A DNA stretch of 40,605 nucleotides from Actinomycetota bacterium (GTDB lineage Bacteria; Actinomycetota; Actinomycetes; Nanopelagicales; Nanopelagicaceae). The notes under the pieces were generated by a model that saw only the letters and a list, made by a program, of their open reading frames with translations, ran no database searches and was not told the origin of the DNA. Shown here piece after piece: positions 25,937 to 37,143 of this stretch. The stretch covers positions 1-40,605 of the forward strand of contig JAPLBA010000119.1 in NCBI GenBank assembly GCA_026393015.1. The letters run 5' to 3'. Within the stretch, counting starts at the first letter, position 1. The number at the start of each line of letters is the position of its first letter. The translations under genes and the position numbers were made by a program.

Positions 25937-26829
25937 GAGGGAAGAGTGATACCACCAGCAACAAGGTCGAGCTTGAGTTGTGCAATTTGCTCCGGCGTAG
26001 CATCAACAAGCGGAAGGCGCGTGTACCCGCCAGGCAGTCCGAGTAAGTTGAGTGCGGCTTTGGTGAGGATCGCACCTTGCGTGCGGAAAGTTCCGGTATA
26101 GATCGGGAGCAATGAGTGATGGATCTCTGTTGCGCGTACTCGATCGCCAGCAAACCAGGCATTCAACATCTCTTTAAGTGGGCGACCGATGACATGACCA
26201 CAGACGCTCACAAATCCCACCGCACCAATAGAGAGCAATGGCAGGTTATTAATGTCGTCACCGCTATACACCGGAATACCCGAGCGCTTAATCACCCACG
26301 AAGTTGCACCTAGATCACCTTTAGCATCTTTGAGCGCGACCATCTTGGGATGCTCGGCCAACCGACAGATAGTGTCGGTTTCAATGGCAACTCCGGTACG
26401 AGCGGGAATGTCATACATCAATATGTTGAGATCGGTGGCATCTGCGATCGCTTTAAAGTGGGCTTCAATACCTGCCTGCGGCGGCTTGTTGTAATAGGGC
26501 GTGACCACCATGAGCGCATGTGCGCCTGCCTTAGCGTGGCGCTTGGCAAGTTCCACAGAGTGCGCCGTTTCATTATTGCCGGCACCAGAAATAATGGTGG
26601 CCTTATCGCCGACAGCACGAACAACGAGTTTGATGATTTCATCTTTCTCTTCATCAGTCGTTGTGGGCGCTTCGCCAGTGGTCCCATTAACCACGATGCC
26701 ATCGTGACCAGAATCAACAAGGTGATGGGCCATCTTTTCCACCGCTGCAAAATCAATCTCACCCGTTGACTTAAACGGGGTGACCATGGCAGTCAGCAGG
26801 CGCCCGAAGGGAGGGGTGATTTCACTCAT
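25933..26829 (-). CDS. dapA: 4-hydroxy-tetrahydrodipicolinate synthase
   Basis: Condenses pyruvate with aspartate semialdehyde, the first step of lysine/diaminopimelate synthesis. From ATG 26829 the product is 298 residues starting MSEITPPFGRLL. Seen: NGTTGEAPT, the Tyr segment MYDIPART and the Schiff-base lysine segment VALKDAKGD. A longer frame from 26880 would overlap thyX; TATCGT six bases before ATG 26829 supports the shorter form. Confidence 0.97.
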   Translation of the reverse strand: MSEITPPFGRLLTAMVTPFKSTGEIDFAAVEKMAHHLVDSGHDGIVVNGTTGEAPTTTDEEKDEIIKLVVRAVGDKATIISGAGNNETAHSVELAKRHAKAGAHALMVVTPYYNKPPQAGIEAHFKAIADATDLNILMYDIPARTGVAIETDTICRLAEHPKMVALKDAKGDLGATSWVIKRSGIPVYSGDDINNLPLLSIGAVGFVSVCGHVIGRPLKEMLNAWFAGDRVRATEIHHSLLPIYTGTFRTQGAILTKAALNLLGLPGGYTRLPLVDATPEQIAQLKLDLVAGGITLPS

Positions 26830-26835
26830 GGTTAA

Positions 26836-26841
26836 ACGATA
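26836..26841 (-). promoter_or_regulatory. -10 element for leaderless dapA
   Basis: TATCGT (26841-26836) is followed by TTAACC and ATG at 26829. It lies in the 25-bp gap after thyX. Confidence 0.45.
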
Positions 26842-26854
26842 CCGGTCTCTCCCG

Positions 26855-27571
26855 CTAGGGACAGACTCGCCCGCCAGCATTAAAGGCTCCGTGGGTCAAA
26901 GGCATGAGCCCAGCCCAGACCGCTTCCATCTTCTCAGCGACCATTTCGATCTCCCTCTGAGGGTAAGAAGGAAAGTGTGAGCCTTCCGATTTTGTGCGTA
27001 GCGAGAGGAAGTTCATCAACGCTCGAGCATTCATGGAGACATACATACTGGAGTAGAGCCCCACTGGAAGGACCGTGCGAGCCACTTCTCGAGCAATGCC
27101 CACTTCTAGCATCTCTTGATAGGCCTCATACGAGACCATGTATGAACGCTTCATCGCACTCACCGAAGTTTCATACTGCTCATCAGTTCCATCAATGAAT
27201 TCGTACGCGCCAGTCTTGCCTACCTGTATCAGTTTTCTTTCAGGGCCAGGAATATAAAAGACTGGCTTCAATTCCCGATAGCGCCCGCTCTCCTCGTTGT
27301 ATGAGGCAATTCTGTGGCGCATAAATTCGCGGAAGACAAAGATCGGCGCGGAGATAAAGAAAGTCATTGAAGTGTGCTCAAAAGGTGAACCGTGGCGTTC
27401 ACGCGCTAGGTAATTAATGAGACCTTTTGCCTTTTCTGGATCCGAGCCGACATCTTCGAGAGATTGCTCCCCGGCGGTCGAGACCCGAGCAGCCCAAACA
27501 ACATCGGCATCACTAGCGCTAGCCTTAACCAATTCGACGGTCACATCTGAGCGAAATACGATCTTGTCCAC
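26855..27571 (-). CDS. thyX: FAD-dependent thymidylate synthase
   Basis: Makes dTMP from dUMP with methylenetetrahydrofolate and NADPH-reduced FAD. The signature RHRxxSxNExSxRY is present (RHRIASYNEESGRY). I place the start at GTG 27571 (238 residues, VDKIVFRSDVTVEL), since TACTGT lies six bases upstream with CTGGCA a further 17 bp up. The alternative ATG at 27601 adds ten residues and shares the CATG with the divergent acetyltransferase start. Together with NrdJ it supplies DNA precursors. Confidence 0.95.
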   Translation of the reverse strand: MDKIVFRSDVTVELVKASASDADVVWAARVSTAGEQSLEDVGSDPEKAKGLINYLARERHGSPFEHTSMTFFISAPIFVFREFMRHRIASYNEESGRYRELKPVFYIPGPERKLIQVGKTGAYEFIDGTDEQYETSVSAMKRSYMVSYEAYQEMLEVGIAREVARTVLPVGLYSSMYVSMNARALMNFLSLRTKSEGSHFPSYPQREIEMVAEKMEAVWAGLMPLTHGAFNAGGRVCP

Positions 27572-27606
27572 CCTTGGACAGTAACGGAGAAAGGCACTCA
27601 TGCCAG
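27565..27606 (-). promoter_or_regulatory. thyX promoter with inverted repeat across the start codon
   Basis: CTGGCA (27606-27601), a 17-bp spacer and TACTGT (27583-27578) precede GTG 27571 by six bases. TGTCCA-N4-TGGACA (27565-27580) straddles the start codon and part of the -10, a good place for an operator. The -35 lies inside the first codons of the plus-strand acetyltransferase gene. Confidence 0.5.
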
Positions 27607-28127
27607 AGCTAACACGCGCGAACGAAGAGGTCCGAGTGGCTCATCTCACGGACGCCTTTTCCATCGCCGCCATCTCTCATCGCGCCTGGACTGCCCGCAA
27701 CCTTCCTGCCCTGCCACTACCTTCCCTGGGTGACATGGAATCCCAATGGCGCAGCTCAATTGCCTCTCCCCCGTCCACCCGCCATCGAGTTCTTGTCGCA
27801 CTTTCAAACGGGATCGTCGTTGGGTTTGCCTGCCTCATACCGATCTCGGAAAGTGTGGATGAAGTAAGTGAATTACTTATCGATCCGGATCTTGTTCGAC
27901 GAGGCCACGGTTCTCGCTTACTCAACGCCATCGCAGATACGTCGGAGAGCGAAGTCACTGGCCTATCGATGTGGAGCGATATCACTGCGCTCGAAACTTT
28001 TCTCGAGAGTGCTGGCTGGGGAAAGAGCGATCGTACGCGCACTTTAGAGAGCCCCGATTTGACGCTTACACAGCACCGATGGGTAACCTCACTTCGAGAT
28101 TCACCTAGTGAAAGCGACGGTTCGTGA
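27600..28127 (+). CDS. GNAT-family N-acetyltransferase
   Basis: A 175-residue acetyltransferase fold: VRVAHLTDAFSIAAISHRAW at the start, a central beta region (VLVALSNGIVVGFACLIP) and the acetyl-CoA motif A (ELLIDPDLVRRGHGSRLL). Substrate unknown. AAAGG five bases before ATG is its ribosome site. It overlaps azlC by four bases (GTGA), so it is cotranscribed with an amino-acid exporter and may modify an amino acid or related amine (inference). A GNAT gene near thyX/dapB is also known in Mycobacterium. Confidence 0.88.
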   Translation: MPELTRANEEVRVAHLTDAFSIAAISHRAWTARNLPALPLPSLGDMESQWRSSIASPPSTRHRVLVALSNGIVVGFACLIPISESVDEVSELLIDPDLVRRGHGSRLLNAIADTSESEVTGLSMWSDITALETFLESAGWGKSDRTRTLESPDLTLTQHRWVTSLRDSPSESDGS

Positions 28128-28825
28128 ACCAAGAAGTTGAATTACCCGATAACGAACGCCGTCGCATTACTCGCGATGGCGTGAGTTTGGCGTTCACAGT
28201 GGGGCTCTACGGTACGGCCTTTGGCGCGGCAGCAAGTAGTAGTGGCCTCTCTCCTTGGCAAGCGCTTGCATTATCGGCGCTCCTCTTCTCTGGTGCTTCA
28301 CAATTTGCCGTCGTTGGTGTGGGCGTCATTACTTCATGGCCACTCGCGGTCACCGCGATTACCGGAGCACTGCTACTCGGGACAAGAAATGCACTCTACG
28401 GATTACGCATGGCTCCGATCTTGCAAGTGCGCGGCCTCAGGCGCGTCGCAGCCGCACAAATAACGATTGATGAATCAACTGGAGTAGCAATTTCACAAGA
28501 GCATCTTGGACTTCCTGCAATGCGTCACGGCTTCTGGGTGACCGGGTTGGGTGTCTATGTTTTCTGGAATTCATTTACCCTGCTCGGCGCACTCGGTGCC
28601 GACGCGTTAGGTGACCCGGCGCAATTTGGGCTTGACGCGGCCGTGCCTGCAGCATTCCTCGGTTTGCTCTGGCCGCGCCTCAAAGGTCGCACACCGTGGG
28701 CGGTCGGTATGGCTGCAGCTATTACCGTCCTCATCTTGCTACCGCATGCACCCGTGGGAGTTCCAGTTATCACTAGCGCCCTGGCCGCAGTCATCGCTGG
28801 CTGGAAGAACGGCGGTGCTAAATGA
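28124..28825 (+). CDS. azlC: AzlC-family branched-chain amino-acid permease
   Basis: The large subunit of the AzlCD (BrnFE) exporter of branched-chain amino acids and methionine. The 233-residue membrane protein has the signature FTVGLYGTAFGAAASSSGLS and LLFSGASQFAVVGV, and five or more hydrophobic segments. The GTG start overlaps the acetyltransferase stop; its own stop overlaps azlD (ATGA). Confidence 0.92.
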   Translation: MNQEVELPDNERRRITRDGVSLAFTVGLYGTAFGAAASSSGLSPWQALALSALLFSGASQFAVVGVGVITSWPLAVTAITGALLLGTRNALYGLRMAPILQVRGLRRVAAAQITIDESTGVAISQEHLGLPAMRHGFWVTGLGVYVFWNSFTLLGALGADALGDPAQFGLDAAVPAAFLGLLWPRLKGRTPWAVGMAAAITVLILLPHAPVGVPVITSALAAVIAGWKNGGAK

Positions 28826-29121
28826 TTTGGGCAACCGTTCTCATATCGAGTTTAGGCTGCTTCTTATTGAAGTATGCCGGGATGGCAATGCCAGACGCCT
28901 GGCTCTCATCACCACGTGTGCAACGCATAGCAAACCTCATGCCAGTGGCACTTCTCAGCGCTCTTGTAATCGCGCAAACTTTCGGTGTGGGCCAAACATT
29001 GGTACTCGATGCGCGCGCGGCTGGTGTGGCAGTAGCAATTGTGGTTCTCTTACTACGCGCGCCATTCCCAGTAGTGGTAGTTGCTGCCGCCGCCACATCA
29101 GCACTCTTGCATCGACTATGA
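28822..29121 (+). CDS. azlD: AzlD-family small exporter subunit
   Basis: A 99-residue membrane protein with three to four hydrophobic segments and the family pattern of a Phe-Leu-Leu-Lys near the start followed by PVALLSALV. It works with AzlC. It ends 19 bp from the convergent dapB stop; inverted arms AACCTC and GAGGTT around the two stops may weakly terminate either transcript. Confidence 0.9.
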   Translation: MIWATVLISSLGCFLLKYAGMAMPDAWLSSPRVQRIANLMPVALLSALVIAQTFGVGQTLVLDARAAGVAVAIVVLLLRAPFPVVVVAAAATSALLHRL

Positions 29122-29140
29122 ACCTCATAGCAAAATTAAT

Positions 29141-31173
<2,033 letters not shown>

Positions 31174-31205
31174 CGCACGCACCGTCCTTTCGTTATGTAC
31201 CGCAA

Positions 31206-33398
31206 TTAGTTTGCTGCCGCTTCGCCTTCGAGAACTGGAACGAGCGAGAGCTTGCCCTTGGGATCAATCTCAGCGATTTCGACTTGAATCTTGTCGCCGA
31301 CATTCATGACATCCTCCACGTTTTCGATGCGCTTGCCGCCATGCATCTTCTTGATCTGTGAAATATGAAGCAGACCATCCTTGCCTGGCAAGAGCGAAAC
31401 GAAGGCGCCAAAAGTAGCAAGCTTCACGACGGTACCGAGGTAGCGTTCGCCAACCTCAGGCATCGTGGGGTTTGCAATGGCATTGATCTGCGCACGGGCA
31501 GCCTCTGCAGCGCTTCCAACAGTGGCACCAATGTAGATGGTGCCGTCGTCTTCGATCGAAATTTCGGCGCCAGTCTCATCTTGGATTTGGTTAATGATCT
31601 TGCCCTTAGGCCCAATCACCGCACCAATTTGATCGACTGGAATCTTGATGGAAATGATGCGAGGAGCAAAGAGGCTCATCTCATCGGGAGCATCGATAGC
31701 TTCTGCCATCACCTCGAGAATTTCGAGACGGGCTTCGCGTGCTTGTTGCAGCGCACCGCCAAGGACGCTGGCAGGAATGCCATCGAGCTTGGTGTCGAGT
31801 TGCAATGCGGTGATGAAGTCCTTCGTACCGGCGACCTTGAAGTCCATATCACCGAAGGCGTCTTCGGCACCGAGGATGTCGGTGAGTGCCACATACTCAA
31901 TCTTGCCATCGACCACGTCAGAGACGAGGCCCATTGCGATACCGGCAACAGCCGCACGCAGTGGCACACCCGCATTGAGCAAAGCCATTGTGGAGGCACA
32001 CACGGAACCCATTGAAGTGGAACCGTTAGAACCAAGGGCTTCAGATACTTGACGAATCGCGTAAGGGAAATCAGCACGCGATGGAAGTACTGGAAGGAGA
32101 GCGCGCTCAGCAAGAGCACCATGACCAATTTCGCGACGCTTAGGAGTACCTACGCGGCCGGTCTCACCAGTTGAATATGGTGGGAAGTTGTAATTGTGCA
32201 TGTAACGCTTCGTCGTCTCTGGATCGAGAGTATCGAGTTGTTGTTCCATCTTGAGCATGTTCAAAGTGGTAACACCCAGGATCTGGGTCTCGCCACGCTC
32301 AAAGAGCGCCGAACCGTGAACGCGAGGAATAACAGCAACTTCGGCGGAGAGTTCACGAATATCACGAAGTCCACGACCATCGATGCGCACCTTGTCGCGA
32401 AGAATACGAAGACGAACCAACTTCTTCGTGACCGACTTGAATGCCGCAGAAACTTCACCTTCGCGACCTTCGAATTGTGTAGCAAGTGCAGCTTTGACGC
32501 CATCCTTGATGCGATCAATTTCTGTTTCGCGAACTTGCTTACCAGCAATGGTCATTGCCTTCTCAAGCTCTGTCGAGACAGCGCCTGAAACGGCTTCGTA
32601 CACATCTGCTTGGTACTCAAGGAAGATAGGGAAATCGCCAATGGCCTTTGCCGCCTTGGAAGCAACTTCCATTTGCGCCTCGCAAAGCGCCTTAATGAAT
32701 GGCTTAGAAGCCTCAAGACCTTGGGCCACAACTTCTTCAGTAGGAGCAATCCCGCCATCTGCAATCAGATCGATGGTACGAGCAGTAGCTTCGGCTTCCA
32801 CCATCATGATCGCGACGTCGTCGCCTGCGATACGTCCGGCAACAACCATGTCGAAGACGGCATTTTGAAGTTGTGGATGTGAAGGGAATGCCACCCATTG
32901 ACCTTCGATGAGTGCAACACGCACGCCACCGATAGGACCGGAGAAGGGCAAGCCAGCAAGCTGAGTGGACATTGATGCTGCATTGATTGCGATGACGTCG
33001 TAAAGCTCTGCAGGATTGAGGGCCATGACGGTCACGACAACCTGAACTTCGTTGCGAAGTCCCTTCACGAAAGAGGGGCGCAGTGGACGATCGATGAGGC
33101 GGCAAGTAAGGATGGCGCCTTCGCTGGGACGTCCTTCGCGACGGAAGAACGATCCTGGAATGCGGCCGACTGAGTACATGCGCTCTTCGACATCGACAGT
33201 AAGTGGGAAGAAGTCAAAGTGATCCTTTGGCGACTTCGATGCAGTGGTTGCCGAGAAGAGCATGGTGTCTTCATCGAAATAAACTGCGGTGCTTCCGGCT
33301 GCTTGACGTGCTAAGCGACCGGTTTCGAACTTGATAGTGCGTGTGCCATGTGTGCCGTTATCAATAACGGCCGTGGCGCTGTAAACCTGACCCTCCAT
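31206..33398 (-). CDS. pnp: Polyribonucleotide nucleotidyltransferase
   Basis: A phosphorolytic 3'-5' exoribonuclease of 730 residues. Two RNase PH domains are seen (first with [21 protein letters not shown]-type residues, second with [11 protein letters not shown] and [12 protein letters not shown]), then a KH domain ([20 protein letters not shown]) and an S1 domain ([20 protein letters not shown]). GGAG seven bases before ATG serves as ribosome site. It lies downstream of rpsO, the usual order, and its 174-bp leader has a strong palindrome. Confidence 0.98.
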   Translation of the reverse strand: MEGQVYSATAVIDNGTHGTRTIKFETGRLARQAAGSTAVYFDEDTMLFSATTASKSPKDHFDFFPLTVDVEERMYSVGRIPGSFFRREGRPSEGAILTCRLIDRPLRPSFVKGLRNEVQVVVTVMALNPAELYDVIAINAASMSTQLAGLPFSGPIGGVRVALIEGQWVAFPSHPQLQNAVFDMVVAGRIAGDDVAIMMVEAEATARTIDLIADGGIAPTEEVVAQGLEASKPFIKALCEAQMEVASKAAKAIGDFPIFLEYQADVYEAVSGAVSTELEKAMTIAGKQVRETEIDRIKDGVKAALATQFEGREGEVSAAFKSVTKKLVRLRILRDKVRIDGRGLRDIRELSAEVAVIPRVHGSALFERGETQILGVTTLNMLKMEQQLDTLDPETTKRYMHNYNFPPYSTGETGRVGTPKRREIGHGALAERALLPVLPSRADFPYAIRQVSEALGSNGSTSMGSVCASTMALLNAGVPLRAAVAGIAMGLVSDVVDGKIEYVALTDILGAEDAFGDMDFKVAGTKDFITALQLDTKLDGIPASVLGGALQQAREARLEILEVMAEAIDAPDEMSLFAPRIISIKIPVDQIGAVIGPKGKIINQIQDETGAEISIEDDGTIYIGATVGSAAEAARAQINAIANPTMPEVGERYLGTVVKLATFGAFVSLLPGKDGLLHISQIKKMHGGKRIENVEDVMNVGDKIQVEIAEIDPKGKLSLVPVLEGEAAAN

Positions 33399-33426
33399 GG
33401 GTCATCTCCATTTCTGGCAGGAGAGC

Positions 33427-33444
33427 GGTCTTCGATCGAAGCCC
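33427..33444 (-). promoter_or_regulatory. Palindrome in the pnp leader
   Basis: The 12-bp perfect palindrome CTTCGATCGAAG is flanked by GG/CC arms (one mismatch), so the RNA can form a short hairpin about 30 bases before the pnp start. PNPase commonly controls its own mRNA through leader hairpins. I see no intrinsic terminator in the rest of the 33399-33572 gap. Confidence 0.4.
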
Positions 33445-33572
33445 ACGGGCGTTCATCCCGGAGGCCACTACCGAGGAGCGATCAACCTGCACACTCGGAC
33501 GGATCCTTGTTGACCCGTTGCGATTTTTTTCGTCGCCCTACTAACTACGCCAATAAAGCGGTAGTGAGAGGA

Positions 33573-33842
33573 TTAGCGACGCAGACCAAGACGTTCGATG
33601 ATTGAGCGGTAACGCGCAATATCGGTCTTGGCTAAGTATTGAAGAAGTCGACGACGACGTCCGACCATCAAAAGCAGGCCGCGGCGACTGTGGTGATCTT
33701 GCTTATGGCTCTTTAAATGCCCGGTGAGGTCATCGATACGCTTGGAAAGCATCGCGATTTGAGCTTCGGGGCTACCGGTATCGGTAGCAGAGGCGCCGTA
33801 GGTGGTGATGATCTGCTTCTTCTCAGAACTTTCGAGTGCCAT
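33573..33842 (-). CDS. rpsO: 30S ribosomal protein S15
   Basis: A primary rRNA-binding protein of the small subunit, 89 residues from ATG 33842. Seen: [47 protein letters not shown] and the ending [12 protein letters not shown], all diagnostic. An in-frame extension to 34004 is not part of the family protein. AAGGGAG precedes the start. Confidence 0.98.
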   Translation of the reverse strand: MALESSEKKQIITTYGASATDTGSPEAQIAMLSKRIDDLTGHLKSHKQDHHSRRGLLLMVGRRRRLLQYLAKTDIARYRSIIERLGLRR

Positions 33843-33913
33843 ATGGCTCTCCCTTATCTCTCGCGTGGCGGCTACCGGTCTTTTACTCGGTAACTCTCTT
33901 ATCCAACGGGGGA

Positions 33914-33943
33914 AATCTATCAGCGAGGGCGGAATCGACCCAA
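33914..33943 (-). promoter_or_regulatory. Probable rpsO promoter
   Basis: TTGGGT (33943-33938), 18 bp and TAGATT (33919-33914) would start an RNA with a leader of about 65 nt. That leader contains TACCG/CGGTA arms with a 10-base loop just upstream of the ribosome site, a possible S15 feedback site. A second -35-like TTGACT lies at 33989-33984. Confidence 0.4.
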
Positions 33944-34015
33944 TTAGGGCGGGTTTCACGCTTAACTCAGCCCTGATCAGAGTCAAGGCCCTTAATTCTC
34001 TCACTTCCCCGCCTC

Positions 34016-34021
34016 TAAGAT
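34016..34021 (+). promoter_or_regulatory. -10 element for leaderless redoxin gene
   Basis: TAAGAT is followed by GTGCTC and ATG at 34028. No -35 consensus is seen. Confidence 0.5.
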
Positions 34022-34027
34022 GTGCTC

Positions 34028-34288
34028 ATGGAAATCCTGATGTATGGCGCCGAATGGTGCGGAGATTGCCGGAGATCAAAGGCGCTCTTAGACAAGTTGG
34101 GGACGACTCATCAATTGAAGTACACCTATATAGATATCGAAGCCGACCCCGCGGCCGCCGCCCGAGTCATCGAGATCAATGGTGGCATGCGCTCCATCCC
34201 GGTCATCTGCTTGCCCGATGGCACTCATCTCACAGAGCCGAGCGATAATGCTCTCCGAGAAAAACTCATCGAACTGAAAGTTATCTGA
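34028..34288 (+). CDS. Glutaredoxin/mycoredoxin-like protein
   Basis: An 86-residue thioredoxin-fold protein with MYGAEWCGDCRRSK (CxxC active site) and a cis-Pro segment SIPVICLPDG. Mycoredoxins, which use mycothiol in actinobacteria, have the same size; the usual active site is WCGYC or similar, here WCGDC. ATG 34028 is favoured over the upstream GTG 34022 by the leaderless -10. Its stop overlaps the ligase start (TGATG), so it heads a small operon. Confidence 0.85.
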   Translation: MEILMYGAEWCGDCRRSKALLDKLGTTHQLKYTYIDIEADPAAAARVIEINGGMRSIPVICLPDGTHLTEPSDNALREKLIELKVI

Positions 34289-35817
34289 TGGCTATTCATC
34301 CTGGTGGGTCCCAACTCAACATTGCTAACGGAATCCGTGAGTTCGCGCATGCCACTCCTCACAAAGTCGCGGTGATCGATGGTGATCGCTCACTTACCTT
34401 TGGGGCCATCAACGAACGCGCCTCGCGCCTGGCTTCCGGATTATTAAAAGCTGGGCTCAAGAAAGGTGACGCCGTCGCACTTCTCCTCGGAAATCGTTTT
34501 GAATATCCAGAGATAGCCGCGGGTCTTGCGATGGCCGGCCTGGTCCTCGTTCCGTTAAACCCGCGTCAAGTAGCCAACGAAATTGCCTTCGTACTTGAGC
34601 ACGCAAGCGTTCAAGCGATCATCGTCGACTCCGCGCTAGCAGGAAACCTGCCATCAAGTGGTCTACCAAAAATTATCTTTGCAATTGACGGAAATGATGT
34701 AGGAAAGAATTACGAAGATTTTCTTGCCGCATCTAATGCAGTTGATCCTCGAATTCCCACACTGGAAAGTGATCCCTTCTGTATTACCTACACATCAGGA
34801 ACTACAGGACAGCCCAAGGGCGTCCTGATTAGCCACCGGTCACGTTCGCTGACCTTCTATGCCACCGCACTCGAATGGGGTCTTGGTCCCAATACGCGCA
34901 CAGTCGGAGTGGCGCCGATGTATCACGGAGCGGGATTCGCCTTTGGCTATGCGCCGATATTTACCGGCGGAACCGTGGTGATGCAACGGAAGTTCGATCC
35001 AGATGAGACATTGCAATTAGTCCAGGATCAACGAATCGAATCTATGTTCCTGGTGCCCACGCATGCTCAAATGATGCGCGCGCTCGGCGATGAAGCCATC
35101 ACGCGTCGCGATCTCTCTTCGCTACACACTCTTTATTTCAATGCTGCTGCACTTCCCGTTGCATTGAAGAAGTGGGTACTCGATATATTTCCTCATACTG
35201 GCGTGCACGAACTCTATGGTTCGACCGAAGCCGGTATTGTGACTAACTCGCGCCCGCAAGATGCGCTTCGCAAGGCAGGCTCGGTGGGGCATCCATGGTT
35301 TATGACCGAAGTACGTGTGGTGCGCGAAGATGGCTCACTCGTTGATCCTGGTGAGTCAGGCGAACTCTTCAGCCGCTCCCCTTACTTGATGAATGGGTAT
35401 CTCAACGATCCTGCGGCCACCGCTGCCTGCACTACTGATGATGGCTTCCTCACATCGGGTGATGTTGTGGTCGTAGATGAAGAAGGATTCATCAGCATCG
35501 TGGATCGTAAGAAAGACTTGATCATCACTGGCGGCGCGAATGTTTATCCACGCGAGATCGAAGAAGTCCTGGCGACTCATGACGGCGTTGCAGAGTGTGC
35601 CGTCATTGGTATTAACGATGAGACATGGGGTGAGCGCGTGGTGGCAGTAGTTGTCGCCCGCGCGGGCAAAAGCCTCAACCACGAGATCATCGAAGCCCAC
35701 CTCCGTGGAAAGCTCGCCGGCTACAAAATGCCGAAAGAGACCGTGGTCATTGATGCCCTCCCTCGGAATGCGGCCGGCAAGATCGTCAAGCGCGATCTCA
35801 AGGTGCACTTCTCCTAG
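34288..35817 (+). CDS. ANL-superfamily acyl-CoA synthetase/ligase
   Basis: Activates a carboxylic acid with ATP and joins it to CoA. The 509-residue protein has the P-loop YTSGTTGQPKGV (168-179), the LYGSTEAG motif, the hinge DRKKDLIITGGANVYPREIEE and the catalytic Lys498 (NAAGKIVKRDL). Resemblance is to short/medium fatty or aromatic acyl-CoA ligases; the substrate cannot be read. It is translationally coupled to the redoxin gene. The 129-bp gap to the cupin gene has a separate promoter. Confidence 0.93.
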   Translation: MAIHPGGSQLNIANGIREFAHATPHKVAVIDGDRSLTFGAINERASRLASGLLKAGLKKGDAVALLLGNRFEYPEIAAGLAMAGLVLVPLNPRQVANEIAFVLEHASVQAIIVDSALAGNLPSSGLPKIIFAIDGNDVGKNYEDFLAASNAVDPRIPTLESDPFCITYTSGTTGQPKGVLISHRSRSLTFYATALEWGLGPNTRTVGVAPMYHGAGFAFGYAPIFTGGTVVMQRKFDPDETLQLVQDQRIESMFLVPTHAQMMRALGDEAITRRDLSSLHTLYFNAAALPVALKKWVLDIFPHTGVHELYGSTEAGIVTNSRPQDALRKAGSVGHPWFMTEVRVVREDGSLVDPGESGELFSRSPYLMNGYLNDPAATAACTTDDGFLTSGDVVVVDEEGFISIVDRKKDLIITGGANVYPREIEEVLATHDGVAECAVIGINDETWGERVVAVVVARAGKSLNHEIIEAHLRGKLAGYKMPKETVVIDALPRNAAGKIVKRDLKVHFS

Positions 35818-35861
35818 AGAGCTCTCCGGACGAATCGTAGATAAAAACCTTCGCAGGAACC

Positions 35862-35890
35862 TTGTCTCCGAAATCCCGCCCCGATAGAAT
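35862..35890 (+). promoter_or_regulatory. Promoter of the bicupin gene
   Basis: TTGTCT and TAGAAT are separated by 17 bp, a good vegetative promoter. The RNA would start near 35897 and carry a 50-nt leader ending in the ribosome site GAGGAG. Confidence 0.6.
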
Positions 35891-35898
35891 CGTGAAAC

Positions 35899-35921
35899 AG
35901 CGTTCCACCAGACGGAACACT
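35899..35921. promoter_or_regulatory. Candidate operator downstream of the bicupin promoter
   Basis: AG-C-GTTCC and GGAAC-A-CT form an inverted repeat with a 7-base centre (ACCAGAC), beginning about the predicted transcription start. The size and position suit a repressor site. The repressor is unknown. Confidence 0.45.
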
Positions 35922-35946
35922 CATCGGAAATCTATGAGGAGCCGCA

Positions 35947-37143
35947 ATGCGTCCACACGTCGAACTCATCTCTGAACACGATTACATCTGGCATGCCGCG
36001 GAACTTCCACAAGGGGAAGGCAAAGCGCATCAACGTAATCTCTCAGTGGACGAAGAGGATGGCTCCTCCTCAATGCGCGTTGATTTCCAATCAACGTGGG
36101 GACGCGGTCCTGGTCTCCACCACGCAGATACCGAGTACTACGTCATGTCGGGTTCCATGACCCTGGGCAACCAAAAGATTGGCCCAGGCGGTTACATCCA
36201 TGCACCCAAGGGCGTTCCGATGGATTCCATCGTCTTCGAAGAGGGCACCCAAATTTTGCATTATCGCGAATTTGGCGATGCGGGTTTTGATCGCACCGAC
36301 AACGCACATGTCGGTCGCAAATCTGATGCTTATGGCGACATTCTCGTAGTTGATAGTGGCGCGATGAATTGGACCGAAGTTCCTAACGCCGGACCACAAC
36401 CAGGCTTACTTATTAAATACTTGCACGTAGACCCAGTCACCGGTTTCTACACCCGCCTGGTGCACTCAAAAGAGGGTTGGACCGATCACCGTTTAGCCCA
36501 TCACCCTTGCTACGAAGAGGCCTACACTTTGCAAGGAAAGATGTCTTATAACTTTGGCGACCTAGACGTCGGCACCTACTTCTTCCGCCCCGCTCGAGTG
36601 AAGCATGGTCACTTCGTTTCTCTCGAAGGTGGTGCCACGTGGCTCCTTCGCTCAGATGGCGAACTCACCAACTGGTACACCCAGAATGAATGGCTCCGCT
36701 GGGGTGGGGAAGCCGTCAATTATGGCCCCGATGGCGGCCGCATGACCTACTCCCAATCGAGTTGGGATTTGGCTAACCGACCACATGCTCGCTCGGCGCA
36801 TGATCTCAAACAGCTCGAAGATTCTGTCGCTTTCCAGCGCGCGCAAGGCGCGCCAGATAAGGATTACCACCAACACGGAACGCACGTGGACCCCAGCCTT
36901 CGCGCGCTTGGTCTCGTTGATGATCATGGTCACGCTCATGACGATCATTCACACGATGTCATGGCCGAATGGCCAGCGCCTTCTGTGCTAGAGCATCCAG
37001 AAGAGCGCACAGATCGCGCACATAACTGGGGTACTGGCCGCAATTACAAGCAAAATATTGGCCAAGAAACCCCCGTACCGATCATTTCGACTCTCCCAGT
37101 GCGCTCGCGTTCTCGCGGCCGCTGGGATGGCGATGGAATGTAA
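35947..37143 (+). CDS. Bicupin protein with His-rich tail
   Basis: A 398-residue protein with two cupin modules. Module 1 has HHADTEYYVMSG (His58, His59, Glu63) and HAPKG (His85); module 2 has HHPCYEEAYTLQG (His185, His186, Glu190/191) and PARVKHGHF (His220, His222). These are the metal ligands expected in cupins, so one or two bound metals are likely. Residues 308-336 form a His/Asp-rich stretch (DDHGHAHDDHSHD) that may store or bind metal, unusual for cupins. The fold is known from dioxygenases, isomerases and sugar/aromatic enzymes; no specific reaction is assigned. Its stop overlaps the next gene (TAATG). Confidence 0.8.
   Translation: MRPHVELISEHDYIWHAAELPQGEGKAHQRNLSVDEEDGSSSMRVDFQSTWGRGPGLHHADTEYYVMSGSMTLGNQKIGPGGYIHAPKGVPMDSIVFEEGTQILHYREFGDAGFDRTDNAHVGRKSDAYGDILVVDSGAMNWTEVPNAGPQPGLLIKYLHVDPVTGFYTRLVHSKEGWTDHRLAHHPCYEEAYTLQGKMSYNFGDLDVGTYFFRPARVKHGHFVSLEGGATWLLRSDGELTNWYTQNEWLRWGGEAVNYGPDGGRMTYSQSSWDLANRPHARSAHDLKQLEDSVAFQRAQGAPDKDYHQHGTHVDPSLRALGLVDDHGHAHDDHSHDVMAEWPAPSVLEHPEERTDRAHNWGTGRNYKQNIGQETPVPIISTLPVRSRSRGRWDGDGM

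Noticed and set aside
33531-33550. T-run near the rpsO-pnp gap as a plus-strand terminator
   Set aside because: No plus-strand gene ends here and only a 4-bp stem can form around the T-run.
33802-34248. 148-codon plus-strand frame across the rpsO/redoxin gap
   Set aside because: Starts inside rpsO on the other strand and overlaps the redoxin in another frame; no motif and no start signals.
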